DNA of 8,529 nucleotides from Bacillota bacterium (GTDB lineage Bacteria > Bacillota > Clostridia > Oscillospirales > Ruminococcaceae), in NCBI GenBank assembly GCA_023429685.1, contig JAEZDF010000063.1, positions 1 through 8,529 on the forward strand. Direction: 5' to 3'. This document shows, in pieces, positions 1 to 6,167 of this stretch (position 1 is the first letter of the stretch; each line of letters starts with the position of its first letter). Both the position numbers and the translations under genes were made by a program. The notes below the pieces were generated by a model. That model had not been told where the DNA came from. It made no database searches and was given only the letters and a program-made list of their open reading frames with translations.

Positions 1-3
1 AGC

Positions 4-9
4 AAGGAG
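4..9 (+). promoter_or_regulatory. Ribosome binding site of ftsH
   Basis: AAGGAG lies 8 nt before the ATG at 18. The in-frame GTG codons at 9 and 12 overlap or abut this site and cannot be served by it, so translation should begin at 18. Confidence 0.8.
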
Positions 10-17
10 TGGTGAAC

Positions 18-2027
18 ATGGGTGACAACAAAAAGCGCAAACAGATAATCGGCTATGTGCTGACCCTGTTGCTCTTAATTTCGGTCGTCTATTTCTTTAT
101 GACATTGCAGGCGCCGAAATCCGAGACAAAATATTACGAGATACTGCAATACTTCTACCGCAATGAGGTGGAGGAATATAGATTGGATCTGGGTTCGGGC
201 AACCTGGATATGAAGGTTAAAGGCAACAGTGAGTCTATCATCTACACAGTGCCCAACGTAAACCTGTTTTTAGAAGATACAATGGAGTACGTTCGGGCAT
301 ACAATCAGCAAAACCCGGACGCACCGATTAAAATCGATTACAAAAAGATAGAAGAGATCCCCGGCTGGGTATCCATCCTGCCTTCGATCCTGCTCATCGT
401 GGTCATGGTTGGCTTCTGGATCTACATGATGCGCGGCGCGGCGGGCGGCGGTAAGATGAACACATTTGGCAAGGCTAAGGTGAAGCATCAGTCCGACAGC
501 CGCAAGACCACGTTTGCCGACGTAGCGGGTGCGGACGAAGAGAAGGAAGAGCTCAAGGAGATTGTTGAGTTTTTGCGTAGCCCGCAAAAATACAACGACC
601 TCGGTGCACGCATCCCCAAGGGCGTGCTGCTGATGGGCCCTCCCGGAACAGGTAAAACCCTGATTGCGCGCGCCGTAGCGGGCGAGGCGGGCGTACCGTT
701 TTTCTCGATTTCTGGTTCCGATTTTGTCGAGATGTTCGTCGGTGTCGGCGCATCCCGTGTACGCGACCTGTTTGAGCAGGCGAAGAAGGAGTCCCCCAGC
801 ATTGTGTTTATCGATGAGATTGACGCAGTGGGTCGTCACCGCGGCGCGGGTCTTGGCGGCGGTCATGACGAGCGCGAGCAGACCTTAAACCAGCTGCTTG
901 TTGAGATGGACGGCTTTGGCGCAAACTCTGGTGTTATTGTCATTGCGGCAACCAACCGCTACGATATCCTTGACCCCGCACTGCTTCGACCCGGGCGCTT
1001 TGACCGCCGCATTGTGGTAAACACCCCCGACGTGCGCGGCAGAGAGGACATTCTAAAGGTTCATACACGCAACAAGCCTCTCGCACCCGACGTAAACCTT
1101 TCGGTTATTGCAAAAACCACGGCAGGCTTTACGGGTGCGGATCTTGAGAACCTGTGCAACGAGGCGGCGCTGCTTACGGCGCGCAGGGGCAAGCACGCAA
1201 TTACGATGCTTGAGATAGAGGAAGCGACCATTAAGGTTGTGGTGGGTCCCGAAAAGCGTTCGCGTGTCATTAGTGAAAAATCAAAGAAGATAACCGCGTA
1301 CCACGAGGCGGGTCATGCTATCATCAGCAACTTCTGCCCCACACAGGACCCCGTGCACCAGATTTCTATCATTCCGCGCGGCATGGCGGGTGGCTTTACC
1401 ATGAGCTTACCCACCGAGGACAAGAGCTATGTGCTTAAAAACGACATGCTCGAAGAGATTGTTGTGCTCCTTGGCGGTCGCGTTGCCGAAAAGCTGGTGC
1501 TTGATGATATCTCCACCGGTGCGTCCAACGATCTGGAGCGCGCCACCAAGATAGCCAAGGCGATGATTACGCGCTACGGCTTTAGCGAAAACCTAGGACC
1601 AGTCGTATACGGTCATGCGCAGGAGGAAGTATTCCTCGGGCGCGACTTTAACAACGCCCGCGATTACTCTGAGGCGGTCGCCTCCGAGATCGATACCGAG
1701 ATGCGCAAGATTATCGACATCGCTTACAAGCGCGCCAAGGAGATACTTGGCGAACACATGGAAAAGCTGCACGAGCTTGCGCGATATCTGCTTGCCTGCG
1801 AAAAGATGGACGGAGAAGACTTTAAGCGCTTTATGTCTGGTGAGCTGGATGTAGACGCCGAAATTGCCAAGTGGAACACCGACCACGCAGACGAAAAGCG
1901 CTTTACCGAGGAGTTGATGAAAAAAGCTACCGAAATGGGCGCAGGCAAGAAACCCACTCCTGTTAATGAGAACAATCAGGAGAACAGCGCTCCCGTTCCT
2001 CCGGCGGACAATCATAACGAGCAGTAA
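18..2027 (+). CDS. ftsH: ATP-dependent zinc metalloprotease FtsH
   Basis: Membrane-bound AAA+ protease, a hexamer that unfolds and degrades misfolded membrane proteins and short-lived regulators, with its catalytic part in the cytoplasm. The product is 669 aa from the ATG at 18. In order it shows: TM helix 1 (about 10-30), an extracytoplasmic domain (about 31-115), TM helix 2 (about 117-139), and a Gly-rich linker. The AAA+ module follows, with Walker A GPPGTGKT (207-214), pore loop FVG (240-242), Walker B IVFIDEID (262-269), and a second region of homology with arginine fingers R324 and R327. The M41 protease domain has HEAGH (429-433), with H429 and H433 as zinc ligands, E430 catalytic, and D505 in GASND as the probable third ligand. 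Length is normal for the family. The last 25 residues are a Pro/Asn/Gln-rich, probably disordered tail. It appears to be a separate transcription unit, as an intrinsic terminator follows. The promoter lies outside the window. All key residues are intact. Confidence 0.98.
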   Translation: MGDNKKRKQIIGYVLTLLLLISVVYFFMTLQAPKSETKYYEILQYFYRNEVEEYRLDLGSGNLDMKVKGNSESIIYTVPNVNLFLEDTMEYVRAYNQQNPDAPIKIDYKKIEEIPGWVSILPSILLIVVMVGFWIYMMRGAAGGGKMNTFGKAKVKHQSDSRKTTFADVAGADEEKEELKEIVEFLRSPQKYNDLGARIPKGVLLMGPPGTGKTLIARAVAGEAGVPFFSISGSDFVEMFVGVGASRVRDLFEQAKKESPSIVFIDEIDAVGRHRGAGLGGGHDEREQTLNQLLVEMDGFGANSGVIVIAATNRYDILDPALLRPGRFDRRIVVNTPDVRGREDILKVHTRNKPLAPDVNLSVIAKTTAGFTGADLENLCNEAALLTARRGKHAITMLEIEEATIKVVVGPEKRSRVISEKSKKITAYHEAGHAIISNFCPTQDPVHQISIIPRGMAGGFTMSLPTEDKSYVLKNDMLEEIVVLLGGRVAEKLVLDDISTGASNDLERATKIAKAMITRYGFSENLGPVVYGHAQEEVFLGRDFNNARDYSEAVASEIDTEMRKIIDIAYKRAKEILGEHMEKLHELARYLLACEKMDGEDFKRFMSGELDVDAEIAKWNTDHADEKRFTEELMKKATEMGAGKKPTPVNENNQENSAPVPPADNHNEQ

Positions 2028-2046
2028 TTAGTCACAACCTGATAGC

Positions 2047-2090
2047 AAAAAGACCTGCCGGGAAGCCCCCGACAGGTCTTTATCTGTGTT
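2047..2090 (+). terminator. Intrinsic terminator after ftsH
   Basis: Stem AAAGACCTG (2049-2057) pairs with CAGGTCTTT (2073-2081). After one C/A mismatch, CGGG (2059-2062) pairs with CCCG (2068-2071), leaving a 5-nt loop. It begins 20 nt after the ftsH stop and is followed by a broken T-rich run. On the minus strand the stem is followed by TTTTT, so it could act in both directions. Confidence 0.85.
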
Positions 2091-2127
2091 TGATACGTGT
2101 GTATTTTGGGGAAATTTGCTTTTAACG

Positions 2128-2156
2128 TTTACAAGGAATGGTCGGTGGTTTATAAT
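2128..2156 (+). promoter_or_regulatory. Sigma-A type promoter for the GNAT gene and probably the downstream operon
   Basis: The -35 box TTTACA (2128-2133) matches TTGACA at 5 of 6 positions. The spacer is exactly 17 nt, and the -10 box TATAAT (2151-2156) is perfect. Transcription would start near 2163, giving a leader of about 77 nt before the ATG at 2240. It sits directly after the ftsH terminator, where a new unit would be expected to begin. A second TATAAT at 2190-2195 has only a weak TTGCTG at 15 nt spacing and is less convincing. Confidence 0.75.
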
Positions 2157-2163
2157 GGGCATG

Positions 2164-2221
2164 ACAGCTTGCTGCTTTACTAAACCTAGTATAATATCGC
2201 GATGCTGATAGCACAAGCTGT
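2164..2221 (+). repeat. Long-range inverted repeat in the leader of the GNAT gene
   Basis: ACAGCTTG (2164-2171) is the exact reverse complement of CAAGCTGT (2214-2221). A small hairpin, TGCT (2203-2206) with AGCA (2210-2213) and a 3-nt loop, sits just inside the right arm. If transcription starts near 2163, the very 5' end of the mRNA would pair with sequence ending 6 nt before the GGAG ribosome binding site. Pairing is seen in the sequence; any function is inference. Confidence 0.4.
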
Positions 2222-2227
2222 ATGAAC

Positions 2228-2231
2228 GGAG
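2228..2231 (+). promoter_or_regulatory. Ribosome binding site deciding the GNAT start
   Basis: GGAG lies 8 nt before the ATG at 2240. The upstream in-frame ATG at 2222 has no purine-rich site ahead of it, and it would add six residues before the usual family N-terminus. Confidence 0.65.
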
Positions 2232-2239
2232 TGACATTG

Positions 2240-2704
2240 ATGGTCGAGAAAGCAAGAATGGAAGATCTTGCCGACATACTGCAGGTGCAAAAGCAAGCCT
2301 TTTATCCCGTTAGTGTCGTAGAGCAAAACGACCGCCTACCGCCACTTGTTCAAACCCAGCAGGAGATTGAAGCAGAGTTTAGCCGCCGCGTGTTTTTAAA
2401 GTATACTCAAGACGGCAAAATAGTCGGTTCTGTTCGCGCGCATTTGGATGAAAGCGGGGTCTGCCAGATTGGCAAGCTTGTTGTTTTGCCCGAATATCAG
2501 TGCAGGGGGATAGGCTGCGCACTGATGGAAGCAATCGAGCGCGAGTTTAACAAAAGTAGCGGCTATGAGCTGTTTACGGGCTCTATTCATAAGAAAACGG
2601 TCGCGTTTTACCATCGTTTGGGCTACCAAACCACAAGTAAAACGGTGATGAGTGGTGTGTGCATGGAGTTTATGAAGAAAATGATAAAAGAACCCCTTGC
2701 GTAG
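2240..2704 (+). CDS. GNAT family N-acetyltransferase
   Basis: Predicted cytoplasmic acetyl-CoA-dependent N-acetyltransferase of 154 aa, within the usual GNAT length. Substrate is unknown. The N-terminus (VEKARMEDLADILQVQKQAF) has the typical beta1-alpha1 pattern of an Arg/Ala strand followed by an acidic residue and helix. Motif A spans about 78-96, with the pyrophosphate-binding signature Q87-x-x-G90-x-G92 in QCRGIG. Motif B is near 118-130 (KKTVAFYHRLGYQ), including the FY..LGY helix that closes the cofactor site. Residues 22-50 are the substrate-facing variable region. The first gene after the promoter at 2128, it lies 31 nt upstream of the LiaF-like gene with no terminator between them, so the two are probably cotranscribed. 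Neighbours do not reveal the substrate. An alternative start at 2222 would give 160 aa. Confidence 0.88.
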   Translation: MVEKARMEDLADILQVQKQAFYPVSVVEQNDRLPPLVQTQQEIEAEFSRRVFLKYTQDGKIVGSVRAHLDESGVCQIGKLVVLPEYQCRGIGCALMEAIEREFNKSSGYELFTGSIHKKTVAFYHRLGYQTTSKTVMSGVCMEFMKKMIKEPLA

Positions 2705-2722
2705 CGTACTATAATAGTAAAT

Positions 2723-2727
2723 GGAGG
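2723..2727 (+). promoter_or_regulatory. Ribosome binding site of the LiaF-like gene
   Basis: GGAGG, 8 nt ahead of the ATG at 2736, close to ideal. Confidence 0.75.
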
Positions 2728-2735
2728 ACATTTGA

Positions 2736-3440
2736 ATGAGGACAACAGTTGCACGCGTGTTTTTTGGTCTACTTGTAATTCTTCTTGGAGTTGGCTTACT
2801 GGGGCAGGCACTCGGCTGGTGGCTGCTAATCGGCTTTGCGGGCTGGTGGACGATGTTTTTGATTATCCCCGCCGTGTTCTTGATTATTGCCTACGGTCTG
2901 CGCTTTTGGAACGTTTTGCTACTATGTGTCGGAACACTGCTCCTTTTAAAAGAACAGCAGATTATCACACAGGAGATGGTCGTACCCATTATCATCGCTG
3001 GGCTAATCATCCTACTTGGTCTGCGCATTGCATTTGGCAACCGCTTTCAAACAGTAAAGCCGGTATCGGGCTTTTCAACAATGCCTCCCGTTCATTCCGG
3101 TCAGGCGGACAATTCCTCCAATCCGGAATACAACATTGTGTTTGGCAGCATTAAGGTAAAGAACGTATCCCCCAACTTTACAGGTGCAAAGGTATCCGCG
3201 GTATTCAGTTATGCGGAGATTGACCTGACCGAGATTGCCATTGCCGGCGACGTTATAATCGAGACCAGCGCGGCATTCGGCGGGATAAGGATATACGCGC
3301 CCAGAAACTATCGTCTTAAGGTGGAATGCTCCTCTGCGTTTGGCGGCTGCGATAACCGCGCTGCGGTGCCCACCGACCCGTCTCTGCCCCTTGTGCTCAT
3401 CAAGGCGAGCACCGCGTTTGGCGGAACAGAGATACGATAA
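2736..3440 (+). CDS. LiaF-like membrane protein (cell wall-active antibiotics response family)
   Basis: Predicted integral membrane protein of 234 aa. About four hydrophobic helices fill the N-terminal half (approximately 7-27, 35-53, 57-72, 82-98); the first has the Gly/Leu-rich GLLVILLGVGLLG pattern common in LiaI/LiaF proteins. A polar linker (about 105-130) leads to a C-terminal domain of short beta repeats: IVFGSIKV (134-141), AVFSYAEIDL (155-164), SAAFGGIRI (178-186), SSAFGGCDN (199-207), STAFGGTEI (225-233). This repeated x-FGG-x-x-I pattern is typical of the LiaF C-terminal domain. In Bacillus, LiaF inhibits the LiaRS two-component system that senses envelope stress. No liaR or liaS gene is adjacent here, so that role cannot be assumed. 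Relatives of the same architecture also occur as stand-alone proteins of unknown function. It is probably cotranscribed with the GNAT gene upstream and the topoisomerase genes downstream. Confidence 0.8.
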   Translation: MRTTVARVFFGLLVILLGVGLLGQALGWWLLIGFAGWWTMFLIIPAVFLIIAYGLRFWNVLLLCVGTLLLLKEQQIITQEMVVPIIIAGLIILLGLRIAFGNRFQTVKPVSGFSTMPPVHSGQADNSSNPEYNIVFGSIKVKNVSPNFTGAKVSAVFSYAEIDLTEIAIAGDVIIETSAAFGGIRIYAPRNYRLKVECSSAFGGCDNRAAVPTDPSLPLVLIKASTAFGGTEIR

Positions 3441-3477
3441 CCATACATAGATATTTATAAATATATAGGCGATCACT

Positions 3478-3484
3478 AGGAGGA
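3478..3484 (+). promoter_or_regulatory. Ribosome binding site of the parE-like gene
   Basis: AGGAGGA is a strong anti-SD match, but the 11 nt to the ATG at 3496 is longer than usual. An AT-rich stretch just upstream (3451-3467) might hold a -10 box, but no matching -35 box is visible. Confidence 0.7.
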
Positions 3485-3495
3485 ATAGTAACACG

Positions 3496-5478
3496 ATGGC
3501 AAAAAGAACCCAAAGCTACGACAACGACAGCATCTCGTCGCTCAAGGGCGCCGACAGGGTGCGCAAGCGCCCGTCGGTTATCTTTGGCTCCGACGGATTG
3601 GAGGGGTGTCAGCATTCGTTCTTCGAGATACTCTCCAACTCCATCGACGAGGCGCGCGAGGGCTTTGGCGATAAGATTATTGTAACGGTGTACCGCGACG
3701 GCTCCCTTGATGTGGAGGATTTCGGGCGCGGTATTCCGGTAGACTACAACCAGCGAGAAGAGCGCTACAACTGGGAACTGGTGTTCTGCGAGCTGTACGC
3801 GGGCGGTAAATACAACACAAACTCTGGCGAAAGCTACGAGTATTCGCTGGGTCTTAACGGGCTTGGTCTATGCGCGACGCAATACGCGTCGGAGTATATG
3901 GATGTAGAGATATTCCGTGACGGCTATAAATACTCGCTGCGGTTTGAGCACGGCGAGAACGTCGGCGCGCTCAAAAAGGAAGACGCCTCCCGCAAAAAGA
4001 CGGGCTCGCGCATCAAATGGCGCCCAGACCTACAAGTATTCACCGATATCTATATACAGAGGGAATACTTCGAGCAGGCCATCAAGCGACAGGCGGTGGT
4101 CAACGCGGGGCTGCTGTTTATACTCCGCTTTGAAGAGGAAAAGGGCTTTGCCACCACGGAATATATTTACGAAAACGGGATTACCGACTATGTGCAGGAG
4201 CTTTCGGGCACCGACAGCCTTACCCCCGTGCAGTTTTGGCAGACGGAACGCCGCGGTCGCGACCGAGAAGACAGACCCGAATACAAGGTGAAGCTTTCGG
4301 TTGCACTGTGCTTTTCCAACCGCGTCAAGGTAACCGAATACTATCACAACTCAAGCCATCTGGAATACGGCGGATCGCCCGAAAAGGCGGTGCGCTATGC
4401 AACGGTTTATCAGATTGACGCGCTCTTAAAGCAGGGCGGTAAGTACCTGAAGAACGAAAGCAAGATAACCTATGCCGATGTAGACGATTGCCTCGTGCTT
4501 GTTTCAAACTCTTTTTCGACCATCACCTCCTACGAAAACCAGACCAAAAAGGCGATTACCAACAAGTTTATTTACGAGGCGATGTCCGACTTCTTAAAGC
4601 ATCAGCTTGAGGTGTATTTTATTGAGAACCCCGACGATGCCCAGCGCATCGCCGAGCAGGTGCTTATCAACAAGCGCAGCCGTGAGAATGCCGAAAAGAC
4701 CAGGCTAAACCTCAAGAAGAAGCTGGCAGGCTCTTTGGATATCTCAAACCGGGTGCAGAAGTTTGTGGACTGCCGCACCCGCGACACCTCCCGCCGTGAG
4801 ATCTACATCGTAGAGGGCGATTCTGCGCTGGGCGCGTGTAAGCTGGCGCGCGACTCGGAGTTTCAGGCAATCATCCCCGTGCGCGGCAAGATATTAAACT
4901 GCCTTAAGGCGGAGTACGACAAGATATTTAAAAACGAGATCATCACCGACATCATCAAGGTGCTCGGCTGCGGCGTAGAGGTGCACTCCAAGGCAAACAA
5001 AGAGCTGTCTTCGTTTGATCTGGAGGGCTTGCGTTGGAACAAGGTCGTCATCTGTACCGATGCCGACGTTGACGGCTACCAGATTCGCACCCTCATTCTG
5101 ACCATGCTGTTTCGCCTGACCCCAACGCTGATTGAAAAGGGGTTTGTGTACATCGCAGAATCCCCATTGTTTGAGATCACCACAAAGGACATGACCTACT
5201 TTGCCTATACCGAACGTGAAAAACAACAGATTGTAGAGACGCTCGGCGATAAAAAGTATACGCTGCAACGTTCAAAAGGACTTGGTGAGAACGAGCCAGA
5301 TATGATGTGGATGACCACCATGAACCCACAAAGCCGACGGCTGATTAAGGTAACGCCCGACCTAGCGGAAAAGACGCTTGCAACCTTTGACCTTCTGCTG
5401 GGCGATAATCTTGCGGGGCGAAAGGATTTTATTGCCGAGAACGGTCACCTGTATATCGACGCGGCGGATGTGTCATGA
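3496..5478 (+). CDS. parE: Type IIA DNA topoisomerase subunit B, topoisomerase IV ParE-like (ATPase and TOPRIM)
   Basis: B subunit of an ATP-dependent type II topoisomerase: binds and hydrolyses ATP, clamps the transported DNA segment, and supplies the metal-binding TOPRIM domain. It is 660 aa, close to Bacillus GyrB/ParE, without the insertion found in E. coli GyrB. GHKL ATPase: catalytic E44 and Mg-binding N48 (FEILSNSIDEA), D75 with GRGIP (77-81), AGGK (102-105), lid LGLNGLG (118-124), and QTK (349-351) of the transducer domain. TOPRIM: EGDSA with E440, FQAIIPVRGKILN (456-468), DADVDG with D522/D524/D526, then QRSKGLGE (591-598). All catalytic residues are present, so it should be active. 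Unusual points: the family KRPGMYIG motif reads KRPSVIFG (24-31), and the His of GGLHGVG is Asn. The partner A subunit is encoded at 6168, separated by an HXXEE gene whose start overlaps this stop. I call it ParE rather than GyrB because the partner lacks a GyrA box, so the assignment depends on that gene. Confidence 0.88.
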   Translation: MAKRTQSYDNDSISSLKGADRVRKRPSVIFGSDGLEGCQHSFFEILSNSIDEAREGFGDKIIVTVYRDGSLDVEDFGRGIPVDYNQREERYNWELVFCELYAGGKYNTNSGESYEYSLGLNGLGLCATQYASEYMDVEIFRDGYKYSLRFEHGENVGALKKEDASRKKTGSRIKWRPDLQVFTDIYIQREYFEQAIKRQAVVNAGLLFILRFEEEKGFATTEYIYENGITDYVQELSGTDSLTPVQFWQTERRGRDREDRPEYKVKLSVALCFSNRVKVTEYYHNSSHLEYGGSPEKAVRYATVYQIDALLKQGGKYLKNESKITYADVDDCLVLVSNSFSTITSYENQTKKAITNKFIYEAMSDFLKHQLEVYFIENPDDAQRIAEQVLINKRSRENAEKTRLNLKKKLAGSLDISNRVQKFVDCRTRDTSRREIYIVEGDSALGACKLARDSEFQAIIPVRGKILNCLKAEYDKIFKNEIITDIIKVLGCGVEVHSKANKELSSFDLEGLRWNKVVICTDADVDGYQIRTLILTMLFRLTPTLIEKGFVYIAESPLFEITTKDMTYFAYTEREKQQIVETLGDKKYTLQRSKGLGENEPDMMWMTTMNPQSRRLIKVTPDLAEKTLATFDLLLGDNLAGRKDFIAENGHLYIDAADVS

Positions 5479-6044
5479 CAAAAGAGCTTTTACTTGCGGT
5501 TTGTCTGCTGCCTGCCGTGTTTATGCTTCACGATTTTGAAGAGATGGTGTTAATGCAACCATGGCTTGCAAAACACTCATTCCGCATCAAGGTGCGGTTT
5601 CCCCGTCTTTCAGGGCACATAGATCGCGCGGCGGCACGGTCAACCGCGGCGTTTGCGCTTGCCGTTGCAGAGGAGTTTATACTGATTTGCTTGGTTACCG
5701 CGCTTAGCGTGTGGTATTCAAGCTATGGGGTATGGGTTGCGGTCTATTGCGCGTTTTTTCTTCATCTGCTCCTTCATATTGGACAAAGCCTTGTGTTAAA
5801 GAGCTATATTCCGGCGCTTGCCACCTCTATTGTGTCACTGCCCTATTGCGTGTGGGTGGGATTGTTGCTTGTGCGCTGGGGTCAATTTGATTTGTGGCAG
5901 ACTGGGATGCTTTTTGCTTTGGGTATCGTGCTCGTTGCAGCGAACCTGCTGCTTGCCCTAAAAACAGCCGACTGGTTTGACGGACAGCTTAGAAAGTACG
6001 CTGCATGTGCCATAAGCACAGGGGAGCAAAAGCGTAAAAGGTAG
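5475..6044 (+). CDS. HXXEE domain-containing integral membrane protein
   Basis: Membrane protein of 189 aa, function unknown. The signature HDFEE (19-23: H19, E22, E23) lies at the end of the first hydrophobic segment. A second acidic pair, E66-E67 (AVAEEF), and a histidine pair H97/H101 (HLLLHIGQ) lie in later hydrophobic segments. His/Glu conservation of this sort is characteristic of the HXXEE family and suggests a metal-binding or catalytic site within a helical bundle; this is inference. About five hydrophobic segments are visible (roughly 3-18, 58-80, 84-103, 110-134, 143-163). The C-terminus is basic (EQKRKR). Its ATG overlaps the parE-like stop as ATGA and it lacks a strong ribosome binding site of its own, implying translational coupling. 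A membrane protein of unknown function between two topoisomerase subunits is an odd arrangement. The start at 5475 is favoured because HXXEE proteins usually carry the motif close to the N-terminus. Confidence 0.85.
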   Translation: MTKELLLAVCLLPAVFMLHDFEEMVLMQPWLAKHSFRIKVRFPRLSGHIDRAAARSTAAFALAVAEEFILICLVTALSVWYSSYGVWVAVYCAFFLHLLLHIGQSLVLKSYIPALATSIVSLPYCVWVGLLLVRWGQFDLWQTGMLFALGIVLVAANLLLALKTADWFDGQLRKYAACAISTGEQKRKR

Positions 6045-6053
6045 CCTTATAAG

Positions 6054-6093
6054 CTTCAGAAAAAAGGCTGTTGGGGCACAGCCCCATCTGAAG
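6054..6093. repeat. Nested inverted repeat with competing inner hairpins, terminator-like on the minus strand
   Basis: Outer arms CTTCAGA (6054-6060) and TCTGAAG (6087-6093) match perfectly. Two mutually exclusive inner stems exist: GGCTGT (6066-6071) with ACAGCC (6078-6083), and TGGGGC (6072-6077) with GCCCCA (6081-6086). Six A residues (6060-6065) precede the first stem, so on the minus strand GGCTGT/ACAGCC is followed by TTTTTT, the form of an intrinsic terminator. On the plus strand no T tract follows, so read-through into the parC-like gene is expected. It may also be a dispersed intergenic repeat. Confidence 0.5.
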
Positions 6094-6126
6094 GAAAGCC
6101 GCATTTCTATTTTCATGGTGGTTTGT

Positions 6127-6148
6127 GCCCTTGCGGCGCAGGGCGCCG
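6127..6148 (+). promoter_or_regulatory. GC-rich hairpin just upstream of the parC-like ribosome binding site
   Basis: CGGCGC (6134-6139) pairs perfectly with GCGCCG (6143-6148) around an AGG loop. An alternative stem uses GCCCT (6127-6131) with AGGGC (6140-6144). The hairpin ends one or two bases before the AAAGGAA ribosome binding site, so it could affect ribosome access. Pairing is visible; an effect on expression is inference. Confidence 0.4.
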
Positions 6149-6149
6149 G

Positions 6150-6156
6150 AAAGGAA
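6150..6156 (+). promoter_or_regulatory. Ribosome binding site deciding the parC-like start
   Basis: AAAGGAA lies 11 nt before the ATG at 6168. The open frame extends upstream to a TTG at 6123, but that codon has no purine-rich site, and the 15 extra residues (Cys/Gly/Arg-rich) coincide with the GC-rich hairpin and look non-coding. Confidence 0.7.
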
Positions 6157-6167
6157 TATTCATAACC

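Noticed and set aside
270..866. Long minus-strand open frames opposite ftsH (also 1593-2015)
   Set aside because: They lie wholly within the well-supported ftsH gene, show no recognisable domains and have no ribosome binding site of note; they follow from codon bias on the opposite strand.
2155..2208. Short frame starting ATGGGCATGACA after the -10 box as a leader peptide
   Set aside because: The ATG overlaps the -10 box, the next ATG has no ribosome binding site, and there is no run of regulatory codons.
2710..2715. TATAAT just after the GNAT stop as a promoter for the LiaF-like gene
   Set aside because: A perfect -10 box, but no -35 match at 16-18 nt upstream and no TGn extension; not enough for a call.
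2732..3154. 140-codon plus-strand frame overlapping the LiaF-like gene
   Set aside because: It is in another frame of a gene with clear membrane helices and repeats, and its translation has no hydrophobic or domain pattern of its own.
3451..3467. AT-rich TATAAATATATA stretch as a promoter for the parE-like gene
   Set aside because: Several possible -10 boxes but no usable -35 box; the nearest TTGGCG (3418-3423) is badly spaced.
6123..6167. Upstream TTG start adding 15 residues to the ParC-like protein
   Set aside because: No ribosome binding site before the TTG, and the added segment coincides with a GC-rich hairpin and the ribosome binding site of the ATG at 6168.
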